NCBI RefSeq assembly: GCF_000150955.2
Contig: NC_011687.1
Span: 186,001 to 250,000 of the forward strand
From: Phaeodactylum tricornutum CCAP 1055/1
Lineage: Eukaryota; Bacillariophyta; Bacillariophyceae; Surirellales; Neidiaceae
Length of the DNA stretch: 64,000 nt
Direction of reading: 5' to 3'
Made by a program: the position numbers and the translations under genes
The notes under the pieces: model-generated
Databases searched by the model: none
What the model was told of the DNA's origin: nothing
The model's input: the letters and a program-made list of their open reading frames with translations, nothing else
Part shown: positions 1 through 10,143 of the stretch, piece after piece
How positions within the stretch are numbered: the first letter of the stretch is position 1
How the letters are laid out: every line of letters begins with the position of its first letter

Positions 1-352
1 ATGCCGACGCTTTAGCACTTCCGAGATGGACGGTCCTTTCCCCAGAAGCTACAGAGGTATCGCTGGTCTTGGATTGAGCTGTACTACTGCTGTAGATGGC
101 GTATGGACTGGTGGCAAGTTTGCTCGTGCTACTCGTGTCCTTGTCGTCTGAGACTACGTTGTCGACATCGTCACTATCGCCGCTCCGAATACCACGATTG
201 GCAAAGGATAACGTTCTCGATGACCGCAGCGAGGACGATGCGTCGGCAGCTGCAGGCGAAAAGTTGACAGCTGTCGGCCAGGCTCGGACGATAGATTTTG
301 TCCTCAAAAACGAATGAGTTATTAAAAACGCCAGCAGCAACACGGAATTCAT
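1..352 (-). CDS. N-terminus of an unknown secreted or organelle-targeted protein, cut by the window edge
   Basis: Reading the minus strand from an ATG at 352 gives an uninterrupted frame to base 1, 117 codons, so the gene continues left of the window. The first 20 residues are a clear signal-peptide-like stretch (MNSVLLLAFLITHSF, then basic residues), followed by a Ser/Ala/Asp-rich, low-complexity segment with many serines and an acidic patch (GDSDDVDN) around residues 60-75. Such a start fits a secreted, ER or plastid-targeted diatom protein. No domain is visible in this fragment, so the function is unknown. The alternative is a chance open frame, but the hydrophobic start and the absence of stops over 350 bases argue for a real gene. 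Confidence 0.5.
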   Translation of the reverse strand, partial: MNSVLLLAFLITHSFLRTKSIVRAWPTAVNFSPAAADASSSLRSSRTLSFANRGIRSGDSDDVDNVVSDDKDTSSTSKLATSPYAIYSSSTAQSKTSDTSVASGERTVHLGSAKASA

Positions 353-901
353 ATTTCCCCTTCTCTTCATTCCGGTTGCAAGCTTTTACAAAATGAAGAC
401 TATCGCGAAGCGAACTCTCATTTGTGGTAGCATATCTACCGTCCCCCAATTTTGTTGTTTGGTGGGAATGGGCTTTTTTCTCTCGGTATGGTACGCCTGA
501 AATCCTTTTTTCGTCGGATTCTCATAAAAAACTGTCGAGGTATGGTACTGTGCAACACGTACGCGTGTCGATTTGAAGTTTCGGGAACGGAAGTATGCGG
601 GAATCGATCTCAGTGTACGACATACATGCGAATAGGCGCTCTACTAGTAGCGGTGGAAAATATGCACTTCGTCTGACAGAACTTTTTATTTTCAGTTCAT
701 CGGCTAGCTTGGGTACTGGCCTCTCAAGACAGGAACATGCAATAGCACTGGATTAAGTTATAGTCCACGGGGCTTACGCAAGTAGCTTTGCTTCCAACAA
801 TTCCCAGAAAAGTGTAGTGGCAATGAATGAAAATAGGAATATACAGTTTCTAAAGTACAACGAGGTATACTCTTGTTTGTTTGCATGTTGGTTTCCGAAG
901 C
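353..901. other. Intergenic, no gene seen
   Basis: This lies between the start of the edge gene and the 3' end of the next minus-strand gene. The short open frames here lack codon bias or recognisable motifs. It presumably holds the promoter of the edge gene. Confidence 0.5.
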
Positions 902-1435
902 TCATCCCGTCATCGAACACGCAATCAACTCCTGTCGCCAAAGTCCTTCAACGGCTTGTTTCGGTGTTGTTGTCACAACCGCAATGCGATTCTTGTTGGT
1001 GCTATTCGTGAAGGAACTGTCGTCATTGAAAGTTAATGATTGCAGATCGTCCACTGGCGACTGTGACGCATCGGCATCCACTTCGACCGTCTGGGTATAG
1101 TGACGCGGAATATTCACAGATATGACTGTCTCGTCCGAAAAGGCGTTTTTCTCTCCACTCAATTCCAGTCGCCGCAGTTTATCTTCCAAACTAGCCGTCA
1201 GTGAGGGTAACGGCTTCTTGGAAAAGTGCCGAACATCCGCTAGTTGCTCAGCGGAAAGGCCATAAGCTTTATCCACATCGGCATACCATTGTGGAGCGTA
1301 CCAATAAAAGAGCCGGTGTGCGTTCTTTTCAATCTCTAAAGCTAAGCCGCAGGACACGAATGTCGATCCCAGTGTAACGGCGGCACCGGCGCAAAAAGTA
1401 GTAAAAGGACGACCCGATGGGGGAAGAAATGGCAT
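902..1435 (-). CDS. Small putative membrane protein, unknown
   Basis: The ATG at 1435 opens a 177-residue protein beginning MPFLPPSGRPF, with one hydrophobic segment at about residues 10-35 (FTTFCAGAAVTLGSTFVSCG) that could be a signal anchor. An aromatic stretch follows (HRLFYWYAPQWYADVD), and then a polar C-terminal half rich in Ser, Thr and Asp. The frame is open further upstream to a possible start at 1642, but the added 69 residues look unstructured. No family is recognised. A single-pass membrane protein of mitochondrion or ER is an inference from the hydrophobic stretch only. Confidence 0.45.
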   Translation of the reverse strand: MPFLPPSGRPFTTFCAGAAVTLGSTFVSCGLALEIEKNAHRLFYWYAPQWYADVDKAYGLSAEQLADVRHFSKKPLPSLTASLEDKLRRLELSGEKNAFSDETVISVNIPRHYTQTVEVDADASQSPVDDLQSLTFNDDSSFTNSTNKNRIAVVTTTPKQAVEGLWRQELIACSMTG

Positions 1436-2355
1436 ACTGAACAAAGATAGACCGACAGGCTGGCAAGAGTATAAATACCAAGATGTTGTCTGTGAAGATT
1501 TGAAAGGAAATGGTGTGTGTTGAATGAGACGCCGGATTTCGTGAGTCGATCGTGGGTTCTTCCAAAAAAGAACTTTGACTCTACTGCCACTTGGATGGCC
1601 CACATCCGATCCAGCGAACTTTGGACCTTGTTCTCCATGCAATTCGGCAACCTTGTCTTCACAAACAAGACAACGTACCTGGGATCACCCCGCTCTCAAC
1701 GTAAAATGTTAAAGTTGAAAAGATACCCACAGTAGATCGATAAAACACTGGTACCGTCGGTCGAGTGCTTGCATCGGAAGACAATTCCGTGACCGAAGGC
1801 GCCATAGAAGAGCGTCCCAGCCTTTCTTTTCATCTGTTGGCATTCGCTGGTGCATTTCGACGAGTCGATATGAATCATGAAGTCGTTGCTTCTGAATTGT
1901 TAAATCTCAGGATATTCGTGACACTCCGACATAAAAGCAGAAGGTATGGTGTCAAGGTTTCCCAAATGAAGATACGATTCCATGAAACCCTACAAAAACA
2001 AACAGGGGAAGACCAACAGAGAATTTCCAAAAACCCGGAGAAATTTTGGATCACGACCTATACTATTCACGATCGATAAACTGGACGCCGGAAGGACGTT
2101 ACAATCGCTAAACCTTGAGATTGATGGTGTTTGTAAGCAAAAAACTAAAAATGAGCTGGCTGGCGTGAATCTACTTAAATGAAATACGGCATACCGAGCT
2201 TCCGTTGGCGTTGACGCGACACACAAAACAGCAAGTTCCTTCAAGATCGAGATCACTTTGTGCGCTTCATCGCCTCCTCGGAAGTCACCATTCTAGCATT
2301 TTCCAAATTTTAAGGAGTATAGCAGCAACAATACTCGATAGTCTTCACCAAGATA
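1436..2355. other. Divergent intergenic region
   Basis: This separates the minus-strand membrane protein from the plus-strand kinesin and should contain both promoters. Open frames up to about 100 codons here resemble no known protein. Confidence 0.45.
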
Positions 2356-5058
2356 ATGAGTTCACGACTGTCGCTAGGCGGCAAGGCTACGGCATTGCGC
2401 GATGTTTCGTCACATCAAAATTCCCGATCGTCTTCTTTCTCCCGCCGCATGTCCTTCAGCGGTGACGCACTCAACGCGTTACGGGCTGAAACTCCCAAAA
2501 AAGATCGCCATGCCATGCTGGACGAATGGCGTCGTCAGTCTCGAACCCGTGACTTCTCCAGTAGCGTGGGTATGCCCACGGATCATGATTCGTCTACGAT
2601 CACAGATGGAGCAGGACCGACAGTCCCCACCGGCAAACGGTTGCGTACACGTCATCCCGACGGAGTGCCCCCTCTACCACCGTCAAACATCTCCGCAGCC
2701 GACTCAGGACTTTCGGCTCTGGAGCGCATTCGTCAACGTAAGGCTGAACGGGAAAAACAGCAGAGTATCGCATTCGATGCAATGAACGCCCATAATTCGT
2801 CCATCTGCTACGATGACAGCAACGATGCACCACGAATCGCAAGTAGCGTTGGCCGCACTTTATTGCCCGGAACACCCAGCGGTGGAAACCTTTTCCGTGG
2901 TGGGGCAAGTCGTCGGCGCAGTATGTCGGTTCAGCCTATACATCGACGGACTTCGATACTCTCCACCGACTCTGAATTTTCATTCTCACAAGGAAGTACT
3001 GGCAGTAATGGTTTCAGCCAACGATCGACAGGGATGAGTCAAGACACGATAATGTCGGACCCGATGCCTTCTTCTTCGTCCAAGGGGATGGATACGGTGG
3101 AGGACGCTGTTGTACAGCAGCTGCAGCAGCGGGTCAGAGACTTGGAACGAATCAAAATGGATCTTAGCATGGAAATTGCTCCACTCAAGGCCCGACTACG
3201 TCAGAAAGAGGACATTTACTTAAAAGAGCAGAAAAAACTATTGCAAGAGATTGAAGACTTACAGGAAGCGAACCAAGGAGCGAATGAGCGCAACCGAGAC
3301 CTTCAAATGCAATTTGAAAATCTGAAGGAAGAATGCAAAAAACTCCAAACCGAAGTCCGCAAAGCATCGAGTACACTGCATAACAATAATCATATTGATG
3401 GTGCTTCAAGTGGTTGGAATCGCCAGTTACAGAATGATCGGGATGTAGCAGAACTCAAGGAGAGATTGAGGAGTGCCGAAGATGAGATCGATTCTATACG
3501 ACTAACAAAAGTTTCGGTCGAAAAAGAGTTACACGGCACGAAGATTGAGCTTGATTCACTCTATCGTAGTTTTGATGAACTTCAGACCGAGTACGAGTTA
3601 GTATCTCAGTCGACATCCGATAATCGAGAAGCTGAAATGAAGTTAGAGCATTTGACGACGGAGCACATTGCGACTTCTGCACAGCTGAACGCAGTCTGCG
3701 CAGACCTAGCAGCTACGAAAGCTCGCGCCGCTGCAACAATCACAGCCAAGGAGGAAGAGCACAAAAACGAAGTTGAACAGTTGCATTTTGAAATGAGTGT
3801 ATTAAAAACACGTGCTGGAAACACGGGCGGCGCTGGCACCGAGGTTTCCGTCGACCCCGACGATGAAGAAGACAAAGCTGTCCTTAAGGCCCGTCTTGAA
3901 GAACGCGACCGTCGTATTGCAGAAATGGAAGTACAGCTACTTAGCGGCGAGGCCCTACGCCGTCAAATGCACAACCGGATTCAGGAGCTACGAGGTAACA
4001 TTCGTGTGTTTGTACGAACTCGACCATTTTTGCCGAACGACGGTGCATCTACAGCATCGGCCATTGACGTGCTGCCCGACGGAGAAGCTCTCTCCATTTT
4101 GGACACGCGCAGTCCAACTCCGTATGAATTTAAATTCGACAAGGTCTTTCCGCCCTCTTCTGGTCAAGACACAGTTTTTCAGGAAGTTGCCGATTTCGTT
4201 CAAAGCGCACTTGATGGATATCATGTCTGCCTATTTTCGTACGGTCAAACTGGTTCTGGGAAAACACATACCATGCAAGGGAGTGGCAACGGAGCAATGC
4301 GTGGAATCATTCCCAGAGCTGTAGAACAAATTCTTCAGCAAGCGCAAGTCATGCAGAGTCAAAAGTGGAACTTCACTGTCAGTGCCAGCTTCCTTGAGAT
4401 TTACAACGAAGATCTGAAAGACCTGCTCGTTTCCATGAAAGGAGGCAAGGAGACTTCCACAAATCCTCCGAAGCTTTCTATCAAGCGTTCTCGTGAAGGA
4501 AAGAGTTTTGTCGATGGACTCTCTGAAGTAATGATTGACACTAGAGAGCCAGCTACAGGTATGCATCAGTTGGAAGCTTTGATGGGTGTGGCAGCGCGTT
4601 CTCGTTCGGTGGCTAGTACCAAGATGAATTCTCAAAGCTCTCGCAGTCATTCAGTTTTTATGCTGAATCTTCACGGATACAACGAAGAGACTGGAGCGGA
4701 GGTCAGCGGCGCTCTCAATCTTTGCGATCTGGCTGGAAGTGAACGTTTAGACCGAAGTGGAGCCAGTTCGGATGCGAAGCGTTTGCGAGAAACTCAAGCT
4801 ATCAACAAGAGTCTGAGTTGTCTGGGTGATGTTTTCAACGCATTGGCTACTGGGGCAAGTCATGTACCTTACCGAAACTCGAAACTTACCTACCTACTCC
4901 AGGATTGCTTAAGCGGGGACGGAAAAGCGCTCATGTTTGTGAATCTGAGTCCAACTACGGCAAGTAGTAACGAAAGCCTTTGTTCACTTCGATTTGCACA
5001 ACGCGTGAATCAGGTTGAACTTGGAAAGCCGACTAAACACATTCAGTATAATCGCTGA
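2356..5058 (+). CDS. Kinesin-14 (C-terminal motor kinesin)
   Basis: This encodes a 900-residue, minus-end-directed type kinesin. Residues 1-255 are a basic, Ser-rich tail of the kind that binds microtubules. Residues about 260-540 are predicted coiled coil for dimerisation. The motor follows at about 548-890, starting right after the kinesin-14 neck signature (ELRGNIRVFVRTRPF). The motor has the P-loop GQTGSGKTHT (630-639), switch I NSQSSRSHS (758-766) and switch II DLAGSE (791-796), so it looks catalytically complete. Motor placement at the C-terminus plus the neck sequence assigns it to the KAR3/ncd/HSET group, which focuses spindle poles and cross-links microtubules. It is a single exon, which suits this intron-poor genome. 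The ATG at 2356 is the first in frame. Confidence 0.93.
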   Translation: MSSRLSLGGKATALRDVSSHQNSRSSSFSRRMSFSGDALNALRAETPKKDRHAMLDEWRRQSRTRDFSSSVGMPTDHDSSTITDGAGPTVPTGKRLRTRHPDGVPPLPPSNISAADSGLSALERIRQRKAEREKQQSIAFDAMNAHNSSICYDDSNDAPRIASSVGRTLLPGTPSGGNLFRGGASRRRSMSVQPIHRRTSILSTDSEFSFSQGSTGSNGFSQRSTGMSQDTIMSDPMPSSSSKGMDTVEDAVVQQLQQRVRDLERIKMDLSMEIAPLKARLRQKEDIYLKEQKKLLQEIEDLQEANQGANERNRDLQMQFENLKEECKKLQTEVRKASSTLHNNNHIDGASSGWNRQLQNDRDVAELKERLRSAEDEIDSIRLTKVSVEKELHGTKIELDSLYRSFDELQTEYELVSQSTSDNREAEMKLEHLTTEHIATSAQLNAVCADLAATKARAAATITAKEEEHKNEVEQLHFEMSVLKTRAGNTGGAGTEVSVDPDDEEDKAVLKARLEERDRRIAEMEVQLLSGEALRRQMHNRIQELRGNIRVFVRTRPFLPNDGASTASAIDVLPDGEALSILDTRSPTPYEFKFDKVFPPSSGQDTVFQEVADFVQSALDGYHVCLFSYGQTGSGKTHTMQGSGNGAMRGIIPRAVEQILQQAQVMQSQKWNFTVSASFLEIYNEDLKDLLVSMKGGKETSTNPPKLSIKRSREGKSFVDGLSEVMIDTREPATGMHQLEALMGVAARSRSVASTKMNSQSSRSHSVFMLNLHGYNEETGAEVSGALNLCDLAGSERLDRSGASSDAKRLRETQAINKSLSCLGDVFNALATGASHVPYRNSKLTYLLQDCLSGDGKALMFVNLSPTTASSNESLCSLRFAQRVNQVELGKPTKHIQYNR

Positions 5059-5707
5059 CGAAACATGGGCAAAGTTTTCGGAAGAGGGCAGCACGAAACT
5101 TATTAGCATCAGTGATAGTAAACTAGATATCGAACAAACCATTTTCCTTTCTTTAGGAAGTTAAAGGTTCATGCTGTAGAAACCAGTACGGGTTAGGCAC
5201 CTGCCATTCTTCCTGCTGGCAACGGCCGGCAAAACAGTAATGTAAATCTCTTTAGATTCCGCCATTGCAAAAATTCAGTCTTTGCTTGATTGGTATGCAC
5301 CGTTTTTCTTAGGGCAGCTGGGAGTTTCAACAGCTTCATATATCTATCGCCGTCAGGACTTTGGATGGGTGTCACATCAGGGTTGCAAAAAAGGCCACGG
5401 TGGAGAGCCTTGTGACTTGACAGCGAATTAACAGTAAGCTGTCTTTCCTGAAACGCACTGACTGTGAAGCCTTATTGTCAATAAAATTTGTTCCATAGTT
5501 TTGGTAGTATGTGACAGTGACATAATGTATTGTAACGTAAGTAATAACTGCGATCCCACAATATTTCACGTTCTTTCGTGCAACGCTTACTGTAGGTCAC
5601 TAGCGAAATTCGTTAACGGTAAGATACGCAAAGCAGTAACCCTCCCTGTTTGTATCTCTGTCTGTCTGTCTGTCATCCACACTGCTCGACTTGTCTGCTC
5701 CTAAGAC
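5059..5707. other. Intergenic with TCTG microsatellite
   Basis: No gene is seen. A short tetranucleotide run (TCTG repeated about four times) lies at about 5657-5676, just before the next gene. The motif GTGACAGTGA occurs at 5511-5520. Confidence 0.5.
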
Positions 5708-6427
5708 ATGCAACAGAATCCGCGAACTCGAACCCGTTCCGAAACCCAGAAGAATTTACAATCACTGCAAGGTCAAAGCCGGAAACTATTGACTCTTTCC
5801 GAACAGGCAACCCCGTACTTGCATCAGAGAAACGTCTCATTCTGGAAGTACCTCGTTACCATGACAGACGTACCAGCAGGGTCATGGATCTTGGACGAGG
5901 GCAAACGCGAAGTCTTTTTAGTGACGGCAGTATCAAGCGATGGAACCAAGCACGGCATGATCATCACGTGGGTTGCACCAGCCGGGCTAGTGCCCGATCA
6001 AAAGCGCATTATGATGGCCTTGTCGCCCACCAATCAAACCACGCAAACACTAATGGAATCCAAATCGTTTGCCATTCATCTATTGCAGCAAGCTCAGGCG
6101 AATCTCGTACCGGTTTTTGGTGCCAAACACAGTCGCGAAGTAAATAAATTCGAGGGCGTCGACCACGAAATGATGGATGGTCTCCCAATTCTTGCTAATA
6201 CTTGTGGTTGGATGATTGGCGCGGTAGTATCGACGATGGAAGCCGGAGATCGCGTGATTGTTTTGGCTGATATTTCGAAAGAGCAAGGAGCTGTCGAGCA
6301 AGATCCACTGTACGTGAAAGATATGTCGGCAAAGTTACCGGTCGGGGACGTTCAGGATTTGGACCAAAAGTTCAGCGGCGACATCGACCGAGATCGGCAA
6401 ATGCGGGCCAAATTCTACGAACCATAA
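5708..6427 (+). CDS. Flavin reductase-like FMN-binding split-barrel protein
   Basis: From the ATG at 5708 the protein is 239 residues; from the ATG at 5861 (MTDVPAGSW) it is 188, which is the usual size for this family and may be the true start. The core has the flavin-reductase/DIM6-NTAB pattern: an early strand (EVFLVTAVSSDGTKHGMIITWVAP), then SPTNQTTQTLMESKSFAIHLL, then a NKFEGVD-type loop and a late strand VIVLADI. Family members bind FMN and reduce it with NAD(P)H or act as flavoprotein oxidoreductases. The substrate cannot be read here. The extra N-terminus is Arg-rich with few acidic residues and might be a presequence or untranslated leader. Confidence 0.75.
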   Translation: MQQNPRTRTRSETQKNLQSLQGQSRKLLTLSEQATPYLHQRNVSFWKYLVTMTDVPAGSWILDEGKREVFLVTAVSSDGTKHGMIITWVAPAGLVPDQKRIMMALSPTNQTTQTLMESKSFAIHLLQQAQANLVPVFGAKHSREVNKFEGVDHEMMDGLPILANTCGWMIGAVVSTMEAGDRVIVLADISKEQGAVEQDPLYVKDMSAKLPVGDVQDLDQKFSGDIDRDRQMRAKFYEP

Positions 6428-7109
6428 AACGCAGGGGACTGCTTAAGAATGCCTTTACGAATAGATTTACAAGGGCAATTAGAGAACAGTTCCGCGTATA
6501 CTTGAACTTGACTGACAGTGAACAACTTGACTGGATATATACAAATCTGCGAAAATGACGCGTCGTTGCAGAGAGAGGCAGGCTGCCCCCTCATCAAGAC
6601 ACCGAAGCACAGTGCTATTCGGGGACATCAAAGAACCATTTATTCTGCTTTGATGACGATTTTATTCCAACCGTTTATTTTTGCTACCAGCAGAGACTAC
6701 ACACGTACCTAATTTGTTTAAGCTTAATCTAATGAATTGCTGGCCGGTAACAATTAGTAGCGTTTTCTTTCTCTCTGTCCATCCAGCAATGATGTGACCT
6801 CGCTAGCTAGCGCTACTAGCTAGCTCTGGCAGTTACAGAAGTACGCTGTCTGGTAAGTTAGCTTGTCTGTGACCATATGGTTTTAGTGTCCGTACCACAT
6901 ATATCTGTGTTCACGTGTCAGGATGAAAAGGTCCAAGACCGCCGCAAGCGACGTGCAGCAACAACGCTGGCAAAAAACCCAGGACGAGGACACATTGCAC
7001 TCCCTGTTTGAGAGGAAAAAAGCATCCATTCCCAAGAGTATCTGCAATCAGACACTTTATTTGTACACTTTTAGCAAAAATAACTCTTCATCTCATATAC
7101 AGTTTGGAA
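6428..7109. other. Intergenic with a perfect inverted repeat
   Basis: This lies between the flavin-reductase-like gene and NDUFS4. It contains ACTGACAGTG at 6511-6520 and a 9-base perfect inverted repeat at 6803-6825. A 124-codon frame starting at 6923 overlaps NDUFS4 in another frame and is not supported. Confidence 0.45.
6803..6825. repeat. Inverted repeat, 9-bp stem with 5-base loop
   Basis: GCTAGCTAG is followed by CGCTA and then CTAGCTAGC, a perfect stem-loop made of CTAG steps. It sits about 280 bases before the NDUFS4 start and could be a protein-binding palindrome or a weak hairpin. Its function is unknown. Confidence 0.6.
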
Positions 7110-7904
7110 ATGTTGACGGCTCGTACTTTCTTACGCTCGACCTTGTCGCTTCCGCAGCAGCGTCATGCTTGGGAGTCCACCGGAGTCCGCACCTTGTCAT
7201 CCAAAAAGCCCGTGGCTCCGGCAACGGCGAAAGCAGCGGTGGAGGAAGATGTAATTTCTCCGGTAACTGTGCGTCGTGCGAAAATGTCCAAAATTGATAG
7301 GAACATGGTGTTCGGTACTACGGGAAAGTTCCTCGCTCCCGTCCTACCAGAGAATCCGGCGGAAATCTCCGCGCTGGACCCTGCCGATCAAGGCCACCGG
7401 CTCAAAATGGACGGGACCGCCCGGGTCGTTATGATTCGCCAGGAAAGGGCTTCGAATCGCCAATCCCCACTCAAACACGAAAAGTATTGGCGTATCTTTT
7501 TCTACGAAGACGGCATGGTGGCGGAAAAGTGGACGAATTCGCTCATGGGTTGGACTTCGAACGGCGATCCCTACCAATCAGCGCCACCGTTGATCTTCCC
7601 CAACGCGGCCGATGCGGTGTACTTTGCAAAAAAGCGGGGTTGGAATTTTGTAGTCAAGCAACCCATCATGCGTGACCCACGCGAGGATGGTGCTCAGTAC
7701 CAAGACAACTTTTTGCCCCTGGCCGTGGCGGCCAGGGTCCAAAAGGAAGGTGTGTCGTGCGATCAGTGGGCCCGGGATCACGCCGGTACATCCAGCTACT
7801 TCCGCCCGCTCAAATACCACGGTGATGGCCTCGTGCCACAGCACGGACCCAACGGAAACGCCCCGATCGCCAAACACGTTCCCGGCTACTACAAGTTGCG
7901 ATAA
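7110..7904 (+). CDS. NDUFS4: NADH dehydrogenase (complex I) Fe-S subunit 4, NDUFS4 / 18-kDa
   Basis: The ATG at 7110 opens a 264-residue protein with a typical mitochondrial presequence (MLTARTFLRSTLSLPQQRH: Arg/Ser/Leu, no acids). An upstream in-frame ATG at 7008 would spoil this presequence, so 7110 was chosen. The ETC complex I subunit conserved region follows at about residues 100-190: ARVVMIRQER, then a WTNSLMGWTSNGDPY block matching the ENPLMGWASTADP signature of NDUFS4, then DAVYFAKKRGWNF. The subunit sits in the peripheral arm near the NADH/Q modules and is needed for complex I assembly. A C-terminal extension of about 70 residues beyond the animal protein (ending HVPGYYKLR) is unusual and may be lineage-specific. 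Confidence 0.88.
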   Translation: MLTARTFLRSTLSLPQQRHAWESTGVRTLSSKKPVAPATAKAAVEEDVISPVTVRRAKMSKIDRNMVFGTTGKFLAPVLPENPAEISALDPADQGHRLKMDGTARVVMIRQERASNRQSPLKHEKYWRIFFYEDGMVAEKWTNSLMGWTSNGDPYQSAPPLIFPNAADAVYFAKKRGWNFVVKQPIMRDPREDGAQYQDNFLPLAVAARVQKEGVSCDQWARDHAGTSSYFRPLKYHGDGLVPQHGPNGNAPIAKHVPGYYKLR

Positions 7905-8569
7905 ACTTTTTACAATGCTGCACTGCACCCAACCGGTAGGTTTGAAACAAAAGTACTGGAATTGAGGAAGGAGGGTAGAGGCGTAGGAATGAATGAAAAA
8001 TAAGAAATTGTTGCGTAATGGAAAAGTTTTATTATTGACAGGGCGGGGCAGCGCTCCTTCTCGAGCCGTTGGCACGATTGCCCTACTTCCCAACTAGCTA
8101 GGTAGCATAGTATGTAGTTCGCGTCTCCCTCTGTATCGTTCCGTACAAGGGACCGTGATGAGTGAAACATTGCTGGCACCCAATCGCTGGACGCTCTCCC
8201 TTTGTGGCTCGAGATACTTGCTGTCAGTCTCCACATTAGCTGGGACTGTACCACTGGTAGGCTATTACGGTTCTGCGCCTCTCCCTATCTAATTACCTAC
8301 CGCTGACAGGAAATACAGTATCCGCCCCACTATCATCACCCGGATTTACTAATTCACGTAAGCACGGATAGCCAGACAGGCGGTATACCGTGGCGGACTC
8401 GTGGAAATCCTCCATGCGATAGATTATTGCGAAGCGTTCGGGGCTCGTCTGCTTCCTTCTTCTCGCACAGTAACGTAACGTAACACTACTAGTAGTAGTA
8501 GAGTAGTAGTAAATACTCCACGGTCACTTCTTTCCATTCACAGTCAACGGTCTTGTTCCAAAATCGACC
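7905..8569. other. Intergenic / RAB1 promoter region
   Basis: No gene is seen. An (AGT)n-like microsatellite (TAGTAGTAGTAGAGTAGTAGT) lies at about 8489-8511, and ATTCACAGTCAAC at 8536-8548, about 25-35 bases before the RAB1 start. Confidence 0.5.
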
Positions 8570-9759
8570 ATGAATCCCGAATAGTAAGTACCTTCTCTTG
8601 CGATCGTTTTTCCCTCTGTGGTATGGGAATGTTCTCCATGAGCAGACATTCTTCTCGTCAAGGCAGACGAGGACGCAAACGGACAAGGCTTCGCCACGAA
8701 CCAGACCGGAGTTCCGCATCTAAGAATTTAGCTTATAACGGCCAAAAGCGTGGGACCGCCCAGCGCGTCGTTCCTCTCGCCGCTTTGGAGTCTCTCGTCC
8801 CGTTTCTCTCTTGATGTATACATTACCGTAAACGACAATGTACTCTTGTGGAAACACCAATATCCATAATCTCCACGGGACCTGACCGTACCGTGGAGAC
8901 GGTCATTGGGGGAAAGCGCCGGGCTATTCAAGCCGGGCGGACGAGACGTCGCGAGACGGACCAAAGATCCTTGTTTTGTTGTTCGCGGCGTGTCTCTGAC
9001 TCTCTTTTATGTTGTTAATTCGCGGCACTGCAGCGATTACCTTTTTAAACTGCTCCTTATTGGAGACTCCGGTGTCGGAAAGTCCTGTTTGTTGCTTCGA
9101 TTTGCCGACGACACGTACACGGAATCGTACATTTCGACCATTGGAGTCGATTTTGTAAGTTTTGGCATCCCCAACGATACGACTGACTGCTTCCGGATGC
9201 CATCCGTCGGCGTGTCGAAAGCAAGGAAACACACACACACACTCACGTACGTTGTGCTCTTTCTTTTTTCTTTGGATTGTAGAAAATCCGCACCATTGAG
9301 CAGGACCAAAAGACGATCAAGTTGCAGATTTGGGATACGGCTGGACAAGAACGCTTCCGGACCATCACCTCCAGTTACTACCGCGGAGCTCACGGCATTA
9401 TTGTCGTTTACGACGTGACGGACGCCGAATCCTTCAACAATGTCAAGCAGTGGTTACACGAAATTGACCGATACGCCGCGGAGAACGTCAACAAATTGTT
9501 GGTCGGTAACAAGTCCGACTTGACCGCCAAGCGTGTCGTATCCACCGAGCAGGGCAAGGAATTCGCCGATTCGTTGGGCATTGAATTTTTGGAGACTTCC
9601 GCCAAGACCTCTTCGAATGTTGAACAGGCATTTTTGACCATGGCTTCTCAGATCAAGGCCCGAATGAAGACGCAGCCTTCGGCCGCCGGTGCACAAGCTG
9701 GCAAAGGAGGAGTCTCGCTGCGCTCGCAACAGGTCAAGAACAAGGAAGGATGCTGCTAA
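8570..9759 (+). CDS. RAB1: Rab1/Ypt1 small GTPase, three exons
   Basis: Exons are 8570-8583, 9034-9154 and 9283-9759. Joined, they give a 203-residue protein beginning [18 protein letters not shown], almost identical to animal Rab1. Introns of 450 and 128 bases start GTAAGT and end CAG/TAG, and the phases fit exactly (TA|C = Tyr5; VDF|KIR). The P-loop is GDSGVGKS (15-22), switch II is DTAGQE (63-68), the base-specificity motif is NKSD (121-124) and the SAK motif is at 151-153. The C-terminal CC is the double geranylgeranylation site. Rab1 controls ER-to-Golgi vesicle tethering. The first exon has only 14 coding bases, so open-frame calling alone misses it. The 450-base first intron is long for this genome. 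Confidence 0.96.
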
Positions 9760-10143
9760 ACTAGGTGTATGTTTAGAGCAGAGTAGAAGGCGACCGCCGT
9801 CTACAGAATGCCAGGACGGTTTCCATTTTTGAATGGTTGGGCCTGGTCTGGAGAGAAAAATAAATTTGTCGTAGCAGATTGGCATCGTTTGAACGATGGT
9901 AACCGAAAGTATGGAACCCTTTTTATTATTGTGTTTTGCCAATTTGGTTGTACATTTAGCCTACCGAACGTCGTATATGATTGGTTGAACTTGCCTCGTT
10001 CTTTACCTTCGGTATGGATCGGCTGCTCTACTGGCGCGAGTCTAGGGTTCGTCTTTTTACAAGTAGCTACTACTTTAGAGTATTTCCGAGCGCCACCATT
10101 ACCTCTTTACCTAGAGGCGAAACACTCAATCGTTGGAATCGCT
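9760..10143. other. Convergent intergenic region
   Basis: This lies between the 3' ends of RAB1 (+) and NAE1 (-) and presumably carries both polyadenylation regions. No gene is seen. Confidence 0.5.

Noticed and set aside
1765-2079. 104-codon frame upstream of kinesin
   Set aside because: No known motif and mixed codon use; treated as intergenic.
6923-7297. 124-codon frame ahead of NDUFS4
   Set aside because: It overlaps NDUFS4 in a different frame and ends inside it.
9229-9245. AC dinucleotide run in RAB1 intron 2
   Set aside because: A short simple repeat within an intron; not a functional feature by itself.
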